A stretch of DNA of 11,348 nt from an uncultured Azospirillum sp. (lineage in GTDB: Bacteria; Pseudomonadota; Alphaproteobacteria; RF32; CAG-239), in assembly GCA_946184595.1 (NCBI GenBank), contig CAMHFM010000011.1:1-11348 (forward strand), in the 5' to 3' direction. The notes beneath the pieces are model-generated. The model was not told where the DNA came from, ran no database searches, and saw only the letters and a list, made by a program, of their open reading frames with translations. Positions 5,850-11,348 of the stretch are shown here, in pieces (position 1 is the first letter of the stretch; every line of letters starts with the position of its first letter). The position numbers and the translations under genes were made by a program.

Positions 5850-6455
5850 ATGAAGAAAATACTATCAATCATTTTAGCAGGATTAGCATTTTTTGGCATT
5901 AACAAAGCAACAGCGAAGGAAATTAACATGACAGGTAAAAAAGTATTAGTGGTTTATTTTTCAAGAACCGGCGAGCAATATAGTGTCGGCAACATTACTG
6001 AAGGCAATACGGCAATTATCGCCAAGATGATAGCTGATAAAACAAAAGGTGACTTGTTTGAAGTTAAGCTCAAAAATGATACATATCCGGCGGCTTATAA
6101 GGCTTTGACCGAAGTTGCGCTTTCCGAAAAGAAAGCAAACGCCAGACCGGAAATTGCTGAAAATGTAACAAATTTCGCTGATTATGATGTGGTGTTTATC
6201 GGTAGCCCAAACTGGTGGAGTGATATGCCAATGGCACTTTACACCTTTATGGAAGCAAACGATTGGAGCGGTAAAATTGTTGCGCCGTTTGTAACTCACG
6301 AGGGAAGCGGATTATCTTCAATTCCAAGCAAGATAAAAACAGCCACCGGAGCTGAAATGCTTGACGGCCTGGCAATTTACGGACACGTTGCGCAAAACGA
6401 ACGCGAACAGGCAAAAGAAAATGTCTTAAACTGGCTCAATAAATTAGGATTTTAA
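5850..6455 (+). CDS. Exported flavodoxin
   Basis: A 201-residue protein with a Sec-type signal peptide (about 1-22, ending ATA, no twin arginine) followed by a flavodoxin domain (28-201). The FMN phosphate loop is YFSRTGEQ (36-43). The aromatic loop IGSPNWWSDMP (117-127) and VTHEGSG (148-154) fit the flavodoxin group common in anaerobes. Flavodoxins are normally cytoplasmic electron carriers, so an exported one implies FMN loading outside the cytoplasm or before Sec export, which is odd. The next gene encodes a membrane 4Fe-4S protein that could be its electron partner (inference). TAAGGAGA (5837-5844) overlaps the previous stop and lies 5 bases from the ATG. A second ATG (5928, M27), 7 bases after AAGGA, begins the flavodoxin domain exactly. 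Confidence 0.88.
   Translation: MKKILSIILAGLAFFGINKATAKEINMTGKKVLVVYFSRTGEQYSVGNITEGNTAIIAKMIADKTKGDLFEVKLKNDTYPAAYKALTEVALSEKKANARPEIAENVTNFADYDVVFIGSPNWWSDMPMALYTFMEANDWSGKIVAPFVTHEGSGLSSIPSKIKTATGAEMLDGLAIYGHVAQNEREQAKENVLNWLNKLGF
5916..5930 (+). promoter_or_regulatory. Internal AAGGA and ATG before the flavodoxin domain
   Basis: AAGGA (5916-5920) is 7 bases before the in-frame ATG at 5928 (codon 27). The protein from this ATG starts MTGKKVLVVYFSRTG, a normal cytoplasmic flavodoxin start, which is why this looks like the ancestral start. In the exported form M27 lies after the signal-peptide cleavage site, so it is not part of the cleavage motif. Confidence 0.5.
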
Positions 6456-7151
6456 ATGAAGAAATATATACAACCTATACGTTTCTTAATACAAATCGGT
6501 TTTATGGCTGGACTGGTATTGCCCTTCCTGCCGATAGCAGACAATGTCGGGCAAAAGATTTGGATTTCAATTCTGTTTGTCGGCGTATTCTTTTGCGGTT
6601 GGATATGCCCGTTCGGCTCTTTGCAGGATTGGATTGGCTGGATAGCAAAAAAGATACATTTGCCGCGCTTTAAGTTGCCGGTAAAATATCAGCAATCTGT
6701 TCAGCTTTTGCGCTATTTCTTGTATGGCTTAAGCACCATGAATATTGTGTTTTATTTTTTGAACAGCCGTTTCTTTTTCTCGCACAGCGTTATGGTTGGG
6801 CTTTGGGATTGGATAAACGGCTCGGTTATGGTTGCTTTTTTGGCGGCATCATTATTTACCGATAGACCATTCTGCAATTATTTCTGCGTAAAGGGGGCAT
6901 CTCTGGGTGTTTGGAGCGTTTTACGACCATTCGGAATTGCCCGAGATGAAAATAAGTGCATTCATTGCCACCTATGCGATAAAGTATGCCCGATGAACAT
7001 ACCGGTAGAAAGCACGAATTTTGTGCGCCATCCGAATTGCATCAACTGTATGCAATGTGTGAGCAACTGCCCGAAAGATTGTATCAAATTCAAATTGATG
7101 ACATTAAAAAAGGAGATAATCAATGACACAAACTTATTTAACATTAAATAA
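6456..7151 (+). CDS. NapH-like membrane ferredoxin with two 4Fe-4S sites
   Basis: A 231-residue membrane protein of the NapH/NosR-like ferredoxin group. It has about four hydrophobic segments, CGWICP (C47, C51) and CNYFC (C140, C144) motifs next to the membrane, and a C-terminal bis-4Fe-4S ferredoxin domain: C168, C171, C174, C178 and C195, C198, C201, C205. Proteins of this group move electrons between the quinone pool and a redox partner. Here the partner could be the flavodoxin encoded just upstream (inference). The ATG follows the previous stop directly, with AGGA 6 bases upstream. The gene overlaps the next by 29 bases, so the last residues after CIKF are partly read from the next gene's ribosome site and start; this tail is probably not under functional constraint. 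Confidence 0.88.
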   Translation: MKKYIQPIRFLIQIGFMAGLVLPFLPIADNVGQKIWISILFVGVFFCGWICPFGSLQDWIGWIAKKIHLPRFKLPVKYQQSVQLLRYFLYGLSTMNIVFYFLNSRFFFSHSVMVGLWDWINGSVMVAFLAASLFTDRPFCNYFCVKGASLGVWSVLRPFGIARDENKCIHCHLCDKVCPMNIPVESTNFVRHPNCINCMQCVSNCPKDCIKFKLMTLKKEIINDTNLFNIK

Positions 7152-7971
7152 CGGATTGAAAATGCCGCAATTTGGCTTAGGTGTCTATCTGGTTCCGGAC
7201 GGTAAGGATACCATAGAAGCCTGCTTAAACGCTTTTAAGCTCGGTTATCGCCATATTGATACGGCACACGCTTATCAAAATGAACGAGGTGTAGGCGAAG
7301 CTGTCAAGCAAAGCGGTTTGAAACGTGATGAGATTTGGATTACCACTAAACTCTGGCCAAGCGAATATGGCGAAGGCAAGACTATAGAAGCCATTGATAA
7401 GATGCTTAAACGCTTGCAAACCGATTATATTGATTTATTGCTATTGCATCAGCAAGTCGGCGATTATATCGGTGCATGGAAAGATATGGAAAAAGCAGTT
7501 AAAGCCGGAAAAGTAAAATCCATCGGTATCAGTAATTTCAGTGAAAATTTGGAAGAATTGCTTTTCCATGCAACAATTAAGCCGGCGGCTATCCAAGTGG
7601 AATGTCATCCGTATTTTCCGCAGCATGAATTAAAAAAGCGTATGGCGGAATTCGGAACAATTTTGGAGAGTTGGTATCCGCTCGGACACGGCGATACAAA
7701 GTTGTTAAACGAGCCTGTTTTAAAAGCATTGGCAACAAAATACAATAAAACACCGGCACAAATTATTCTCCGTTGGCATATTGAAGAAGGAAACTCGGTA
7801 TTTCCGAAGTCAACCAATCCGGCGCATATAAAAGAGAATTTTGACATTTTTGATTTTGCATTGACTGCCGAGGATATGCAAGAAATTGCCAAACTTGATA
7901 ATGGTCAACGCTATTATAACGCCACATTAGAAGAGCAAAAACGCTTTTTGGGCTGGAAACCGGCAGACTAA
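7123..7971 (+). CDS. Aldo/keto reductase
   Basis: A 282-residue NADPH-dependent aldo/keto reductase of the 2,5-diketogluconate reductase-like group, with the full catalytic tetrad: Asp46 and Tyr51 in GYRHIDTAHAYQNE, Lys76 in TTKLW, His109 in LLLHQ. The cofactor-phosphate motif FPKSTNPAHIKEN lies near residue 230. It reduces aldehydes or ketones in the cytoplasm; the natural substrate cannot be read from sequence, though reactive carbonyl removal fits the operon. It has no signal peptide. AAAGGAGA (about 7108-7115) lies 7 bases before the ATG, inside the end of the ferredoxin gene, which argues that this start is correct despite the 29-base overlap. Confidence 0.92.
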   Translation: MTQTYLTLNNGLKMPQFGLGVYLVPDGKDTIEACLNAFKLGYRHIDTAHAYQNERGVGEAVKQSGLKRDEIWITTKLWPSEYGEGKTIEAIDKMLKRLQTDYIDLLLLHQQVGDYIGAWKDMEKAVKAGKVKSIGISNFSENLEELLFHATIKPAAIQVECHPYFPQHELKKRMAEFGTILESWYPLGHGDTKLLNEPVLKALATKYNKTPAQIILRWHIEEGNSVFPKSTNPAHIKENFDIFDFALTAEDMQEIAKLDNGQRYYNATLEEQKRFLGWKPAD

Positions 7972-7982
7972 AGGCTAAAACA

Positions 7983-8648
7983 ATGAAAAAAGTAATCATT
8001 ATCAACGGAAGTCCAAGAAAGAATTTTAATACGGCCAAAGTTTTAAAGGAAGCACAAAAAGGAGCAGAAGCCGCAGGTGCAGAGATTGAATATTTTAATT
8101 TGGTTGATTTGAATTTCAAAGGCTGTATGAGTTGTTTTGCTTGCAAACGAAAAGGAATGGATTTAGGCGGATTATGCGCTTTGCGTGATGAATTAAGACC
8201 TGTTTTGGAAAAAATTGTAAATGCGGATGCCGTTATTATGGGAAGCCCAGTATATGATTTTTATCCGACAGGAATGTTTCGGAACTTGGCAGAAAGAATG
8301 CTTTTTGCAGGCGGAACGTATATGTTGGATGAAAAAGGTCATCCGATGCTGAATCTAAAACGGAATATTCCTGTTGGGCTCATATTTACAATGAACGCTA
8401 CAACAGAACAAATGAAACAATATAGTATGGATAGCGTATTAAATGCTAACGAATTAGGATTTAAGATGGTTTACGGTTATGCAGAAACGCTTTATGTGTG
8501 TGATACTTACCAATTTAATGATTATTCAAAGTATAATTGCAATATGTTTGATGAAGCCCATAAAGCAGAAGTTCGTGATAATCAATTTCCGAAAGATTTA
8601 GCAAAAGCCTACGATTTAGGTAAAAGATTGGTAGAGATGAATATTTAA
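7983..8648 (+). CDS. Flavodoxin-fold NAD(P)H reductase with Cys motif
   Basis: A 221-residue flavodoxin-fold protein. INGSPRKNFNT (7-17) is the flavin phosphate loop of the FMN-reductase family, and GSPVYDFYPTGMFRNLAERM (87-106) is the flavin-contact segment. Cys48, Cys51, Cys54 and Cys65 give C-x2-C-x2-C-x10-C, a looser version of the Isf motif in the gene at 2736, so cluster binding is less sure. The C-terminal part (about 115-221) is longer than in that paralogue. Cytoplasmic. Last gene of the operon: it starts 12 bases after the aldo/keto reductase stop and is followed directly by the terminator at 8665. The two share family and core motifs but differ enough that they are probably not a recent duplication. 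Confidence 0.86.
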   Translation: MKKVIIINGSPRKNFNTAKVLKEAQKGAEAAGAEIEYFNLVDLNFKGCMSCFACKRKGMDLGGLCALRDELRPVLEKIVNADAVIMGSPVYDFYPTGMFRNLAERMLFAGGTYMLDEKGHPMLNLKRNIPVGLIFTMNATTEQMKQYSMDSVLNANELGFKMVYGYAETLYVCDTYQFNDYSKYNCNMFDEAHKAEVRDNQFPKDLAKAYDLGKRLVEMNI

Positions 8649-8664
8649 GGGAAATGCAACAAAC

Positions 8665-8692
8665 AAGCCGAGTTTAACCGCTCGGCTTTTTT
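8665..8692 (+). terminator. Intrinsic terminator of the redox operon
   Basis: AAGCCGAG (8665-8672) pairs perfectly with CTCGGCTT (8681-8688) across an 8-base loop, followed by T's to 8692. It begins 16 bases after the last stop codon and closes the ten-gene run. Confidence 0.88.
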
Positions 8693-8770
8693 GTTATTTA
8701 AAATTTTTTTCAAATTACTCCGAACGATTTTTAGAAAACCTCAGGTGTTGTCTATTGAAAGGAAAAAACA

Positions 8771-8929
8771 ATGGATACAGACAACGTTTTTGAGACTTTG
8801 ATTGAAATACTTTCCTCGCCGGTGCTGATTTTGCTCGATGAGCAAGAAAACGGCGGAAAAGTATCTAATTTACTGGAAAATAAAGAATTTCCAAGCATTC
8901 ATTGTATCAAACGAAAGGAAATACAATGA
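8771..8929 (+). CDS. Small hypothetical protein, 52 residues
   Basis: An open frame with AAAGGAAA just upstream and an ATGA overlap with the next frame, which supports real or formerly real coding. The product is acidic at the start (MDTDNVFETL), has a short hydrophobic stretch (VLILL, about 18-22) and a basic end. I recognise no family. It begins a train of three overlapping small frames, of which the next two are interrupted, so this one may also be non-functional or truncated. Confidence 0.4.
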   Translation: MDTDNVFETLIEILSSPVLILLDEQENGGKVSNLLENKEFPSIHCIKRKEIQ

Positions 8930-9228
8930 AAACAGTTAAAATTTATATGGTCAGGAAACCCTCAGATATCGACGAAGTAATGGAATTATGCCAGCGCTAT
9001 AACAATCAAGCCGAAGAAGTGACGGTGGCAGAAACGGTGAACCTGCCTCCGGTCTGATATGATGCAGTGTGCCGAGCGCCACTTGACGATTACATCTTTT
9101 TATCCGGCAAAGGCGGTTATGATGAAAAACACCGCCAAGTGGTTGCCTTACAATGCCCCGGCAAGCCGACACTTTATGTTGACCCGTCCGGTTCTTCCTA
9201 CTGCCGTTACATGGGAGTTGAATTATGA
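8926..9228 (+). pseudogene. Interrupted small gene, in-frame TGA at 9055
   Basis: AAAGGA (8914-8919) lies 6 bases before the ATG, which overlaps the previous stop as ATGA. The frame gives 43 residues, meets TGA at 9055-9057, then stays open in the same frame for 56 more residues with protein-like content (DDYIFLSGKGGYDEKHRQ, then a Cys- and Tyr-containing end). It stops at 9226-9228, overlapping the next ATG. The perfect coupling at both ends shows the 100-codon frame was one gene. The simplest view is a nonsense mutation (for example CGA or TGG to TGA). Other genes here end in TGA, so recoding is unlikely. Family unknown. Confidence 0.5.
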
Positions 9229-9488
9229 AAATGCGCAAATACGAGGATATTAAGCCAAGCAACCGGACAAACTTTGTGATGGTTTATTATCACGCCGGCC
9301 GAACTTTAACTCAAATCGAAACCTTACTAAAAAAGGCCTAAGGCAACCCTCTACCGACAAGACCACGCGACCGCCTCAACCGTTTACAATTCAAACTCGA
9401 ACAAATGACCGCCCGCTACAAACAATGCCAAAATGAATTGAAAGTTGAGTATCAAGCCCGCAAATCAAGTGAATCTAAAAACGCCTGA
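9225..9488 (+). pseudogene. Interrupted small gene, in-frame TAA at 9339
   Basis: Starts at an ATG overlapping the previous TGA (ATGA). It reads 38 residues (KPSNRTNFVMVYYHAGRT among them), meets TAA at 9339-9341, and then continues open in the same frame to TGA at 9486-9488. The second half is a Gln/Glu/Lys-rich, probably coiled-coil stretch (RDRLNRLQFKLEQM). A CAA to TAA change would explain the break. The end overlaps the 3' end of the opposite-strand phosphatase gene by 37 bases. No family recognised. With the upstream frame it suggests a decayed phage or mobile-element module. Confidence 0.42.
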
Positions 9489-9916
9489 CAGCCCTCGTAA
9501 ATATCCCAGTAGCTCTCGTCAAAATTTCCAGTATACCAAGGATCACGAATATTGCGCGGATTATTCGTATAATCAAGCAAGCGATGGATTTTGTTTTCCG
9601 TATCCGGACCGACGAGCGATTGAATGTCCTCAATGTTGCTGTCGTCCATCGCCAAAATATAGTCATAATAAGCATAATCGCGCGGACGAATGCGGCGGGA
9701 ATAATGCTCCTCAAACGGCACATGCATGGATTTCAACATCTCGCGCGTGCCATGATGAATGCCGGCATGACACATCTCGTTGTAGCTTTCTGTCGCCGCA
9801 GAATCAATTTCAAACCGGTCAGCTAAACCGCGTTCTTCAACCATTTGCTTAAACACAAACTGCGCCATCGGCGACCGGCAAATATTCCCCAAACATACAA
9901 ACAAAACTTTAATCAT
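9452..9916 (-). CDS. Low-molecular-weight protein-tyrosine phosphatase
   Basis: A 154-residue protein, the usual length for the family. The phosphate-binding loop CLGNICRSP places the nucleophile at Cys8 and the binding Arg at Arg14. The general acid is Asp125 in DPWY. It acts in the cytoplasm on phosphotyrosine proteins or, in some bacteria, on arginine phosphate or exopolysaccharide kinases; which one applies here cannot be told, as no kinase gene adjoins. AAGGAA (9923-9928 on this strand) lies 6 bases before the ATG. It stands alone on the minus strand between the interrupted small genes and the divergent tautomerase gene. Its G+C content is higher than that of the operon or of the genes to its right. 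Confidence 0.94.
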   Translation of the reverse strand: MIKVLFVCLGNICRSPMAQFVFKQMVEERGLADRFEIDSAATESYNEMCHAGIHHGTREMLKSMHVPFEEHYSRRIRPRDYAYYDYILAMDDSNIEDIQSLVGPDTENKIHRLLDYTNNPRNIRDPWYTGNFDESYWDIYEGCQAFLDSLDLRA

Positions 9917-10006
9917 AACTTTTTCCTTAAACCCAAACGAGCTTAAAAAATATTCGTAAACTTTGCAAGAAATTTAAAACTATTCCATCTTTATAATTTC
10001 AAAATC

Positions 10007-10035
10007 TTGACCATATTCTAAACAAAGTTTATTAT
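10007..10035 (+). promoter_or_regulatory. Promoter of the tautomerase gene
   Basis: TTGACC (10007-10012) and TATTAT (10030-10035) are separated by exactly 17 bases, five of six matches each. The predicted start near 10042 lies downstream of the ATG at 10039, which supports 10075 as the true start codon. Confidence 0.65.
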
Positions 10036-10074
10036 CCTATGAAACATATTCTGCAATATTTTAGGAGAATTGAA

Positions 10075-10419
10075 ATGCCGTATATTGAAGCAAAAATAAG
10101 TGTTACCTTAGATGATAATCAGAGAGATGATTTGGAAAAAAAGCTGGTTAATGTTGTTTCCAATGCCTTTGGTAAACCTAAACCCTATATTATGACAAAT
10201 ATTGAAGATGGAAAAACGCTCTATATGGCAGAAAATAAAGTTGCTAAAGGAGCCTACATAGCCATTCGCTTGTTGGGATCAGCTTCTCGCTCCGCTTGTC
10301 AGGGATTAACCAAAGACATTTGCACCATCTTGCAAAATGATTTCGGCATTGACGGTGCAAATGTTTATGTAACCTACCATCCTGTAGACCTTTGGGGATG
10401 GAACGGTTCAATGTTTTAA
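10075..10419 (+). CDS. MIF-family tautomerase
   Basis: A 114-residue protein, the exact size of macrophage migration inhibitory factor (MIF). Met-Pro at the start gives the N-terminal catalytic Pro that defines the tautomerase superfamily once Met is removed. Other MIF-like traits are GKPKPYIM (33-40), an internal strand with AIRLLGSAS, a second helix (SACQGLTKDICTIL) and the ending WGWNGSMF, close to the GWNNSTF end of animal MIF. The CxxC oxidoreductase motif of human MIF is absent. It likely tautomerises phenylpyruvate-like keto-enols; a host-directed role is only speculation. I chose 10075 over the in-frame ATG at 10039 because of AGGAGA 6 bases upstream, the MP start and the promoter position. 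It is convergent with the dipeptidase gene, 12 bases apart. Confidence 0.9.
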   Translation: MPYIEAKISVTLDDNQRDDLEKKLVNVVSNAFGKPKPYIMTNIEDGKTLYMAENKVAKGAYIAIRLLGSASRSACQGLTKDICTILQNDFGIDGANVYVTYHPVDLWGWNGSMF

Positions 10420-10431
10420 TAATCAAAAATT

Positions 10432-11109
10432 TTATTCAACATCAAAGTTGAAATATGTATCTGGATAAGGCTCGTCTTTTAATGTAAAATGCCACCATTC
10501 GGAATCTAAAGCATTAAAGCCAGCTTTAATCATGGCATCGTGCAAAATTTTACGATTATTTTTCTGTGGATCCGTTAAGTATTGATAGTCAGGGTGTGAA
10601 ATTTCGCTGAACAAATCAAAAGTTCCTCCCATATCAACAAAACCACCATCTTTCTTGATAATTGTTAAATCAACGGTGCTACCTCTGGTGTGTCCGGATT
10701 TTGCCATAATGTATTTTCCCTCAAGCAAATCTGATTTTAGCAAATCAGGATAAAAGCTTTTATCACCCATATTAACAGGATCATTAATCCATCTGACAAA
10801 ATCATCAACGGCTTTTTGCGGACGATATGAATCCCATATCAATAAACGATAACCCTGACCGCGCAAATCTTCAGCCGCTTTTGCTAAAGCAGCTAAAGCT
10901 TTTTTAGTCATATATGCTTTTGGGGCTTTATATCCGTCAATTTTATGACCGGTAAAATTGTTTGCTGAATAATAACGAATATCAAAAGCGGCATCGTCAA
11001 TAACTGAACTGATTTCAGCAAAGTCAGATTTATCTTCAGAAATTGTATCAGCCATTACAGGTAATGAAGTACAGATTAATATTAATAAAGCTGTTAGAAA
11101 TTTTTTCAT
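10432..11109 (-). CDS. Exported D-alanyl-D-alanine dipeptidase (VanX/DdpX type)
   Basis: A 225-residue M15D zinc peptidase with a signal peptide (1-20, ending VMA). The zinc ligands are His140 and Asp147 in SGHTRGSTVD and His207 in EWWH; Glu204 is the catalytic base. Arg96 in SYRP matches the conserved transition-state Arg of VanX. The enzyme splits D-Ala-D-Ala. A periplasmic copy without vanH or vanA homologues nearby points to recycling or nutrition from peptidoglycan, as for E. coli DdpX, not to glycopeptide resistance. AAGGA lies 6 bases before the ATG. Unlike the operon genes, its signal-peptide end shows no internal ribosome site before the Met at position 19. Confidence 0.92.
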   Translation of the reverse strand: MKKFLTALLILICTSLPVMADTISEDKSDFAEISSVIDDAAFDIRYYSANNFTGHKIDGYKAPKAYMTKKALAALAKAAEDLRGQGYRLLIWDSYRPQKAVDDFVRWINDPVNMGDKSFYPDLLKSDLLEGKYIMAKSGHTRGSTVDLTIIKKDGGFVDMGGTFDLFSEISHPDYQYLTDPQKNNRKILHDAMIKAGFNALDSEWWHFTLKDEPYPDTYFNFDVE

Positions 11110-11145
11110 GGGACATCCTTCTTCAAAGTATTTGTAATAACATAA

Positions 11146-11173
11146 TTATTAGCGATTAATTTTTGAGAGTCAA
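11146..11173 (-). promoter_or_regulatory. Possible promoter of the dipeptidase gene
   Basis: On the minus strand TTGACT (11168-11173) is followed after 16 bases by TAATAA (11146-11151). The start would fall near 11139, leaving a leader of about 30 bases that includes AAGGA. Spacing is one base short of ideal and the region is AT-rich, so chance matches are possible. Confidence 0.35.
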
Positions 11174-11269
11174 TATAGACGATTTTAGCTTGCTTTATGT
11201 TATGTATACTTAACACCAAAATGCTCAATAAAGATCAATTGCAGAAACAAAAATTTTCTAGGGTCGTAA

Positions 11270-11278
11270 TTATCCACA
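11270..11278 (+). promoter_or_regulatory. Perfect DnaA-box match
   Basis: TTATCCACA matches the strict DnaA box. An inverted, one-base-shorter look-alike (TTTGTGGTAA, 11313-11322) faces it across an AT-rich spacer. One site alone does not make an origin; it may be chance or a DnaA-regulated promoter. Confidence 0.3.
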
Positions 11279-11348
11279 AAAGGTTTTTATTTATTTTTTC
11301 ATTATCAAAAGATTTGTGGTAACGTAAATAAGTTTTGAAGAAGAGATA

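Larger units (their letters stand above)
11110..11348. other. Non-coding AT-rich right flank
   Basis: This stretch of 239 bases contains the dipeptidase leader and promoter, then no convincing gene. A 33-codon frame at 11221 has no ribosome site. The last bases (GAAGAAGAGA, 11337-11346) are purine-rich and could be the ribosome site of a gene starting just outside the window. A DnaA-box match lies at 11270. Confidence 0.5.

Noticed and set aside
9055..9057. In-frame TGA as selenocysteine or recoded codon
   Set aside because: Only a weak AGTG/CACT hairpin (9066-9083) follows. The next frame is broken by TAA, which such recoding would not explain. Other genes here use TGA as a normal stop.
8951..9262. 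103-codon minus-strand frame over the small-gene train
   Set aside because: No ribosome site or recognisable motif, and the plus-strand frames show coupled starts and stops.
9445..9852. 135-codon plus-strand frame opposite the phosphatase
   Set aside because: The minus-strand frame has the complete phosphatase signature and a ribosome site; this one has low-complexity content typical of an antisense shadow.
10039..10074. Upstream ATG of the tautomerase frame
   Set aside because: It lies at or before the predicted transcript start, lacks a ribosome site, and would bury the catalytic N-terminal Pro.
10432..11109. Glycopeptide resistance (VanX) locus
   Set aside because: No VanH, VanA or VanRS homologues in the window; a lone exported dipeptidase fits peptidoglycan turnover.
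11221..11322. 33-codon frame near the right edge
   Set aside because: No ribosome site, hydrophobic AT-rich content, no coupling to a neighbour.
1..11348. CRISPR array, tRNA or rRNA genes
   Set aside because: No regularly spaced direct repeats and no recognisable tRNA or rRNA sequence were seen on either strand.

Overview
The window looks like chromosomal DNA of an AT-rich Gram-negative bacterium living with little or no oxygen. Five Sec signal peptides, a periplasmic VanX-type dipeptidase, several flavodoxin-fold proteins and a membrane protein with two ferredoxin-type iron-sulphur sites support this. A low-GC gut Alphaproteobacterium would fit, but that is only a guess: no rRNA, tRNA or marker gene is present to place it.

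Layout. Bases 1-240 hold no convincing gene but contain a nested inverted repeat (29-128). A LysR-type regulator (241-1131, minus strand) is divergent from a tightly packed ten-gene run (1257-8648, plus strand) that ends at a clear intrinsic terminator (8665-8692). The 125-base divergent gap has good promoters in both directions and LysR-like dyads between them. The run encodes, in order: an exported alpha/beta hydrolase with a Cys nucleophile, an exported cyclophilin-like protein, an Isf-like flavoprotein, a membrane metallophosphoesterase, an exported ABM-fold monooxygenase-like protein, an exported carboxymuconolactone decarboxylase-cupin fusion, an exported flavodoxin, a NapH-like membrane 4Fe-4S protein, an aldo/keto reductase and a second Cys-rich flavodoxin-fold reductase. 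I read it as one inducible redox or electrophile-handling regulon: three cytoplasmic reductases, two membrane proteins and five exported proteins.

The most unusual feature is in the operon. Four of the exported proteins have a second in-frame ATG just after the signal-peptide region, preceded by a Shine-Dalgarno-like sequence, in three cases exactly 7 bases away. This looks like cytoplasmic genes that gained signal peptides by 5' extension and kept their old ribosome binding sites. It could also be dual-start translation giving exported and cytoplasmic forms.

After the terminator comes a train of small ATGA-overlapping reading frames (8771-9488). Two of these are interrupted by in-frame stops (TGA at 9055, TAA at 9339), so it is probably a decayed accessory module. 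This stretch and the following low-molecular-weight tyrosine phosphatase gene (9452-9916, minus) are visibly richer in G+C (about 50% in sampled rows) than the rest (about 27-47%). The window ends with a MIF-family tautomerase (10075-10419, plus, with its own promoter) convergent with a D-Ala-D-Ala dipeptidase (10432-11109, minus), then a non-coding AT-rich stretch with one perfect DnaA-box match.
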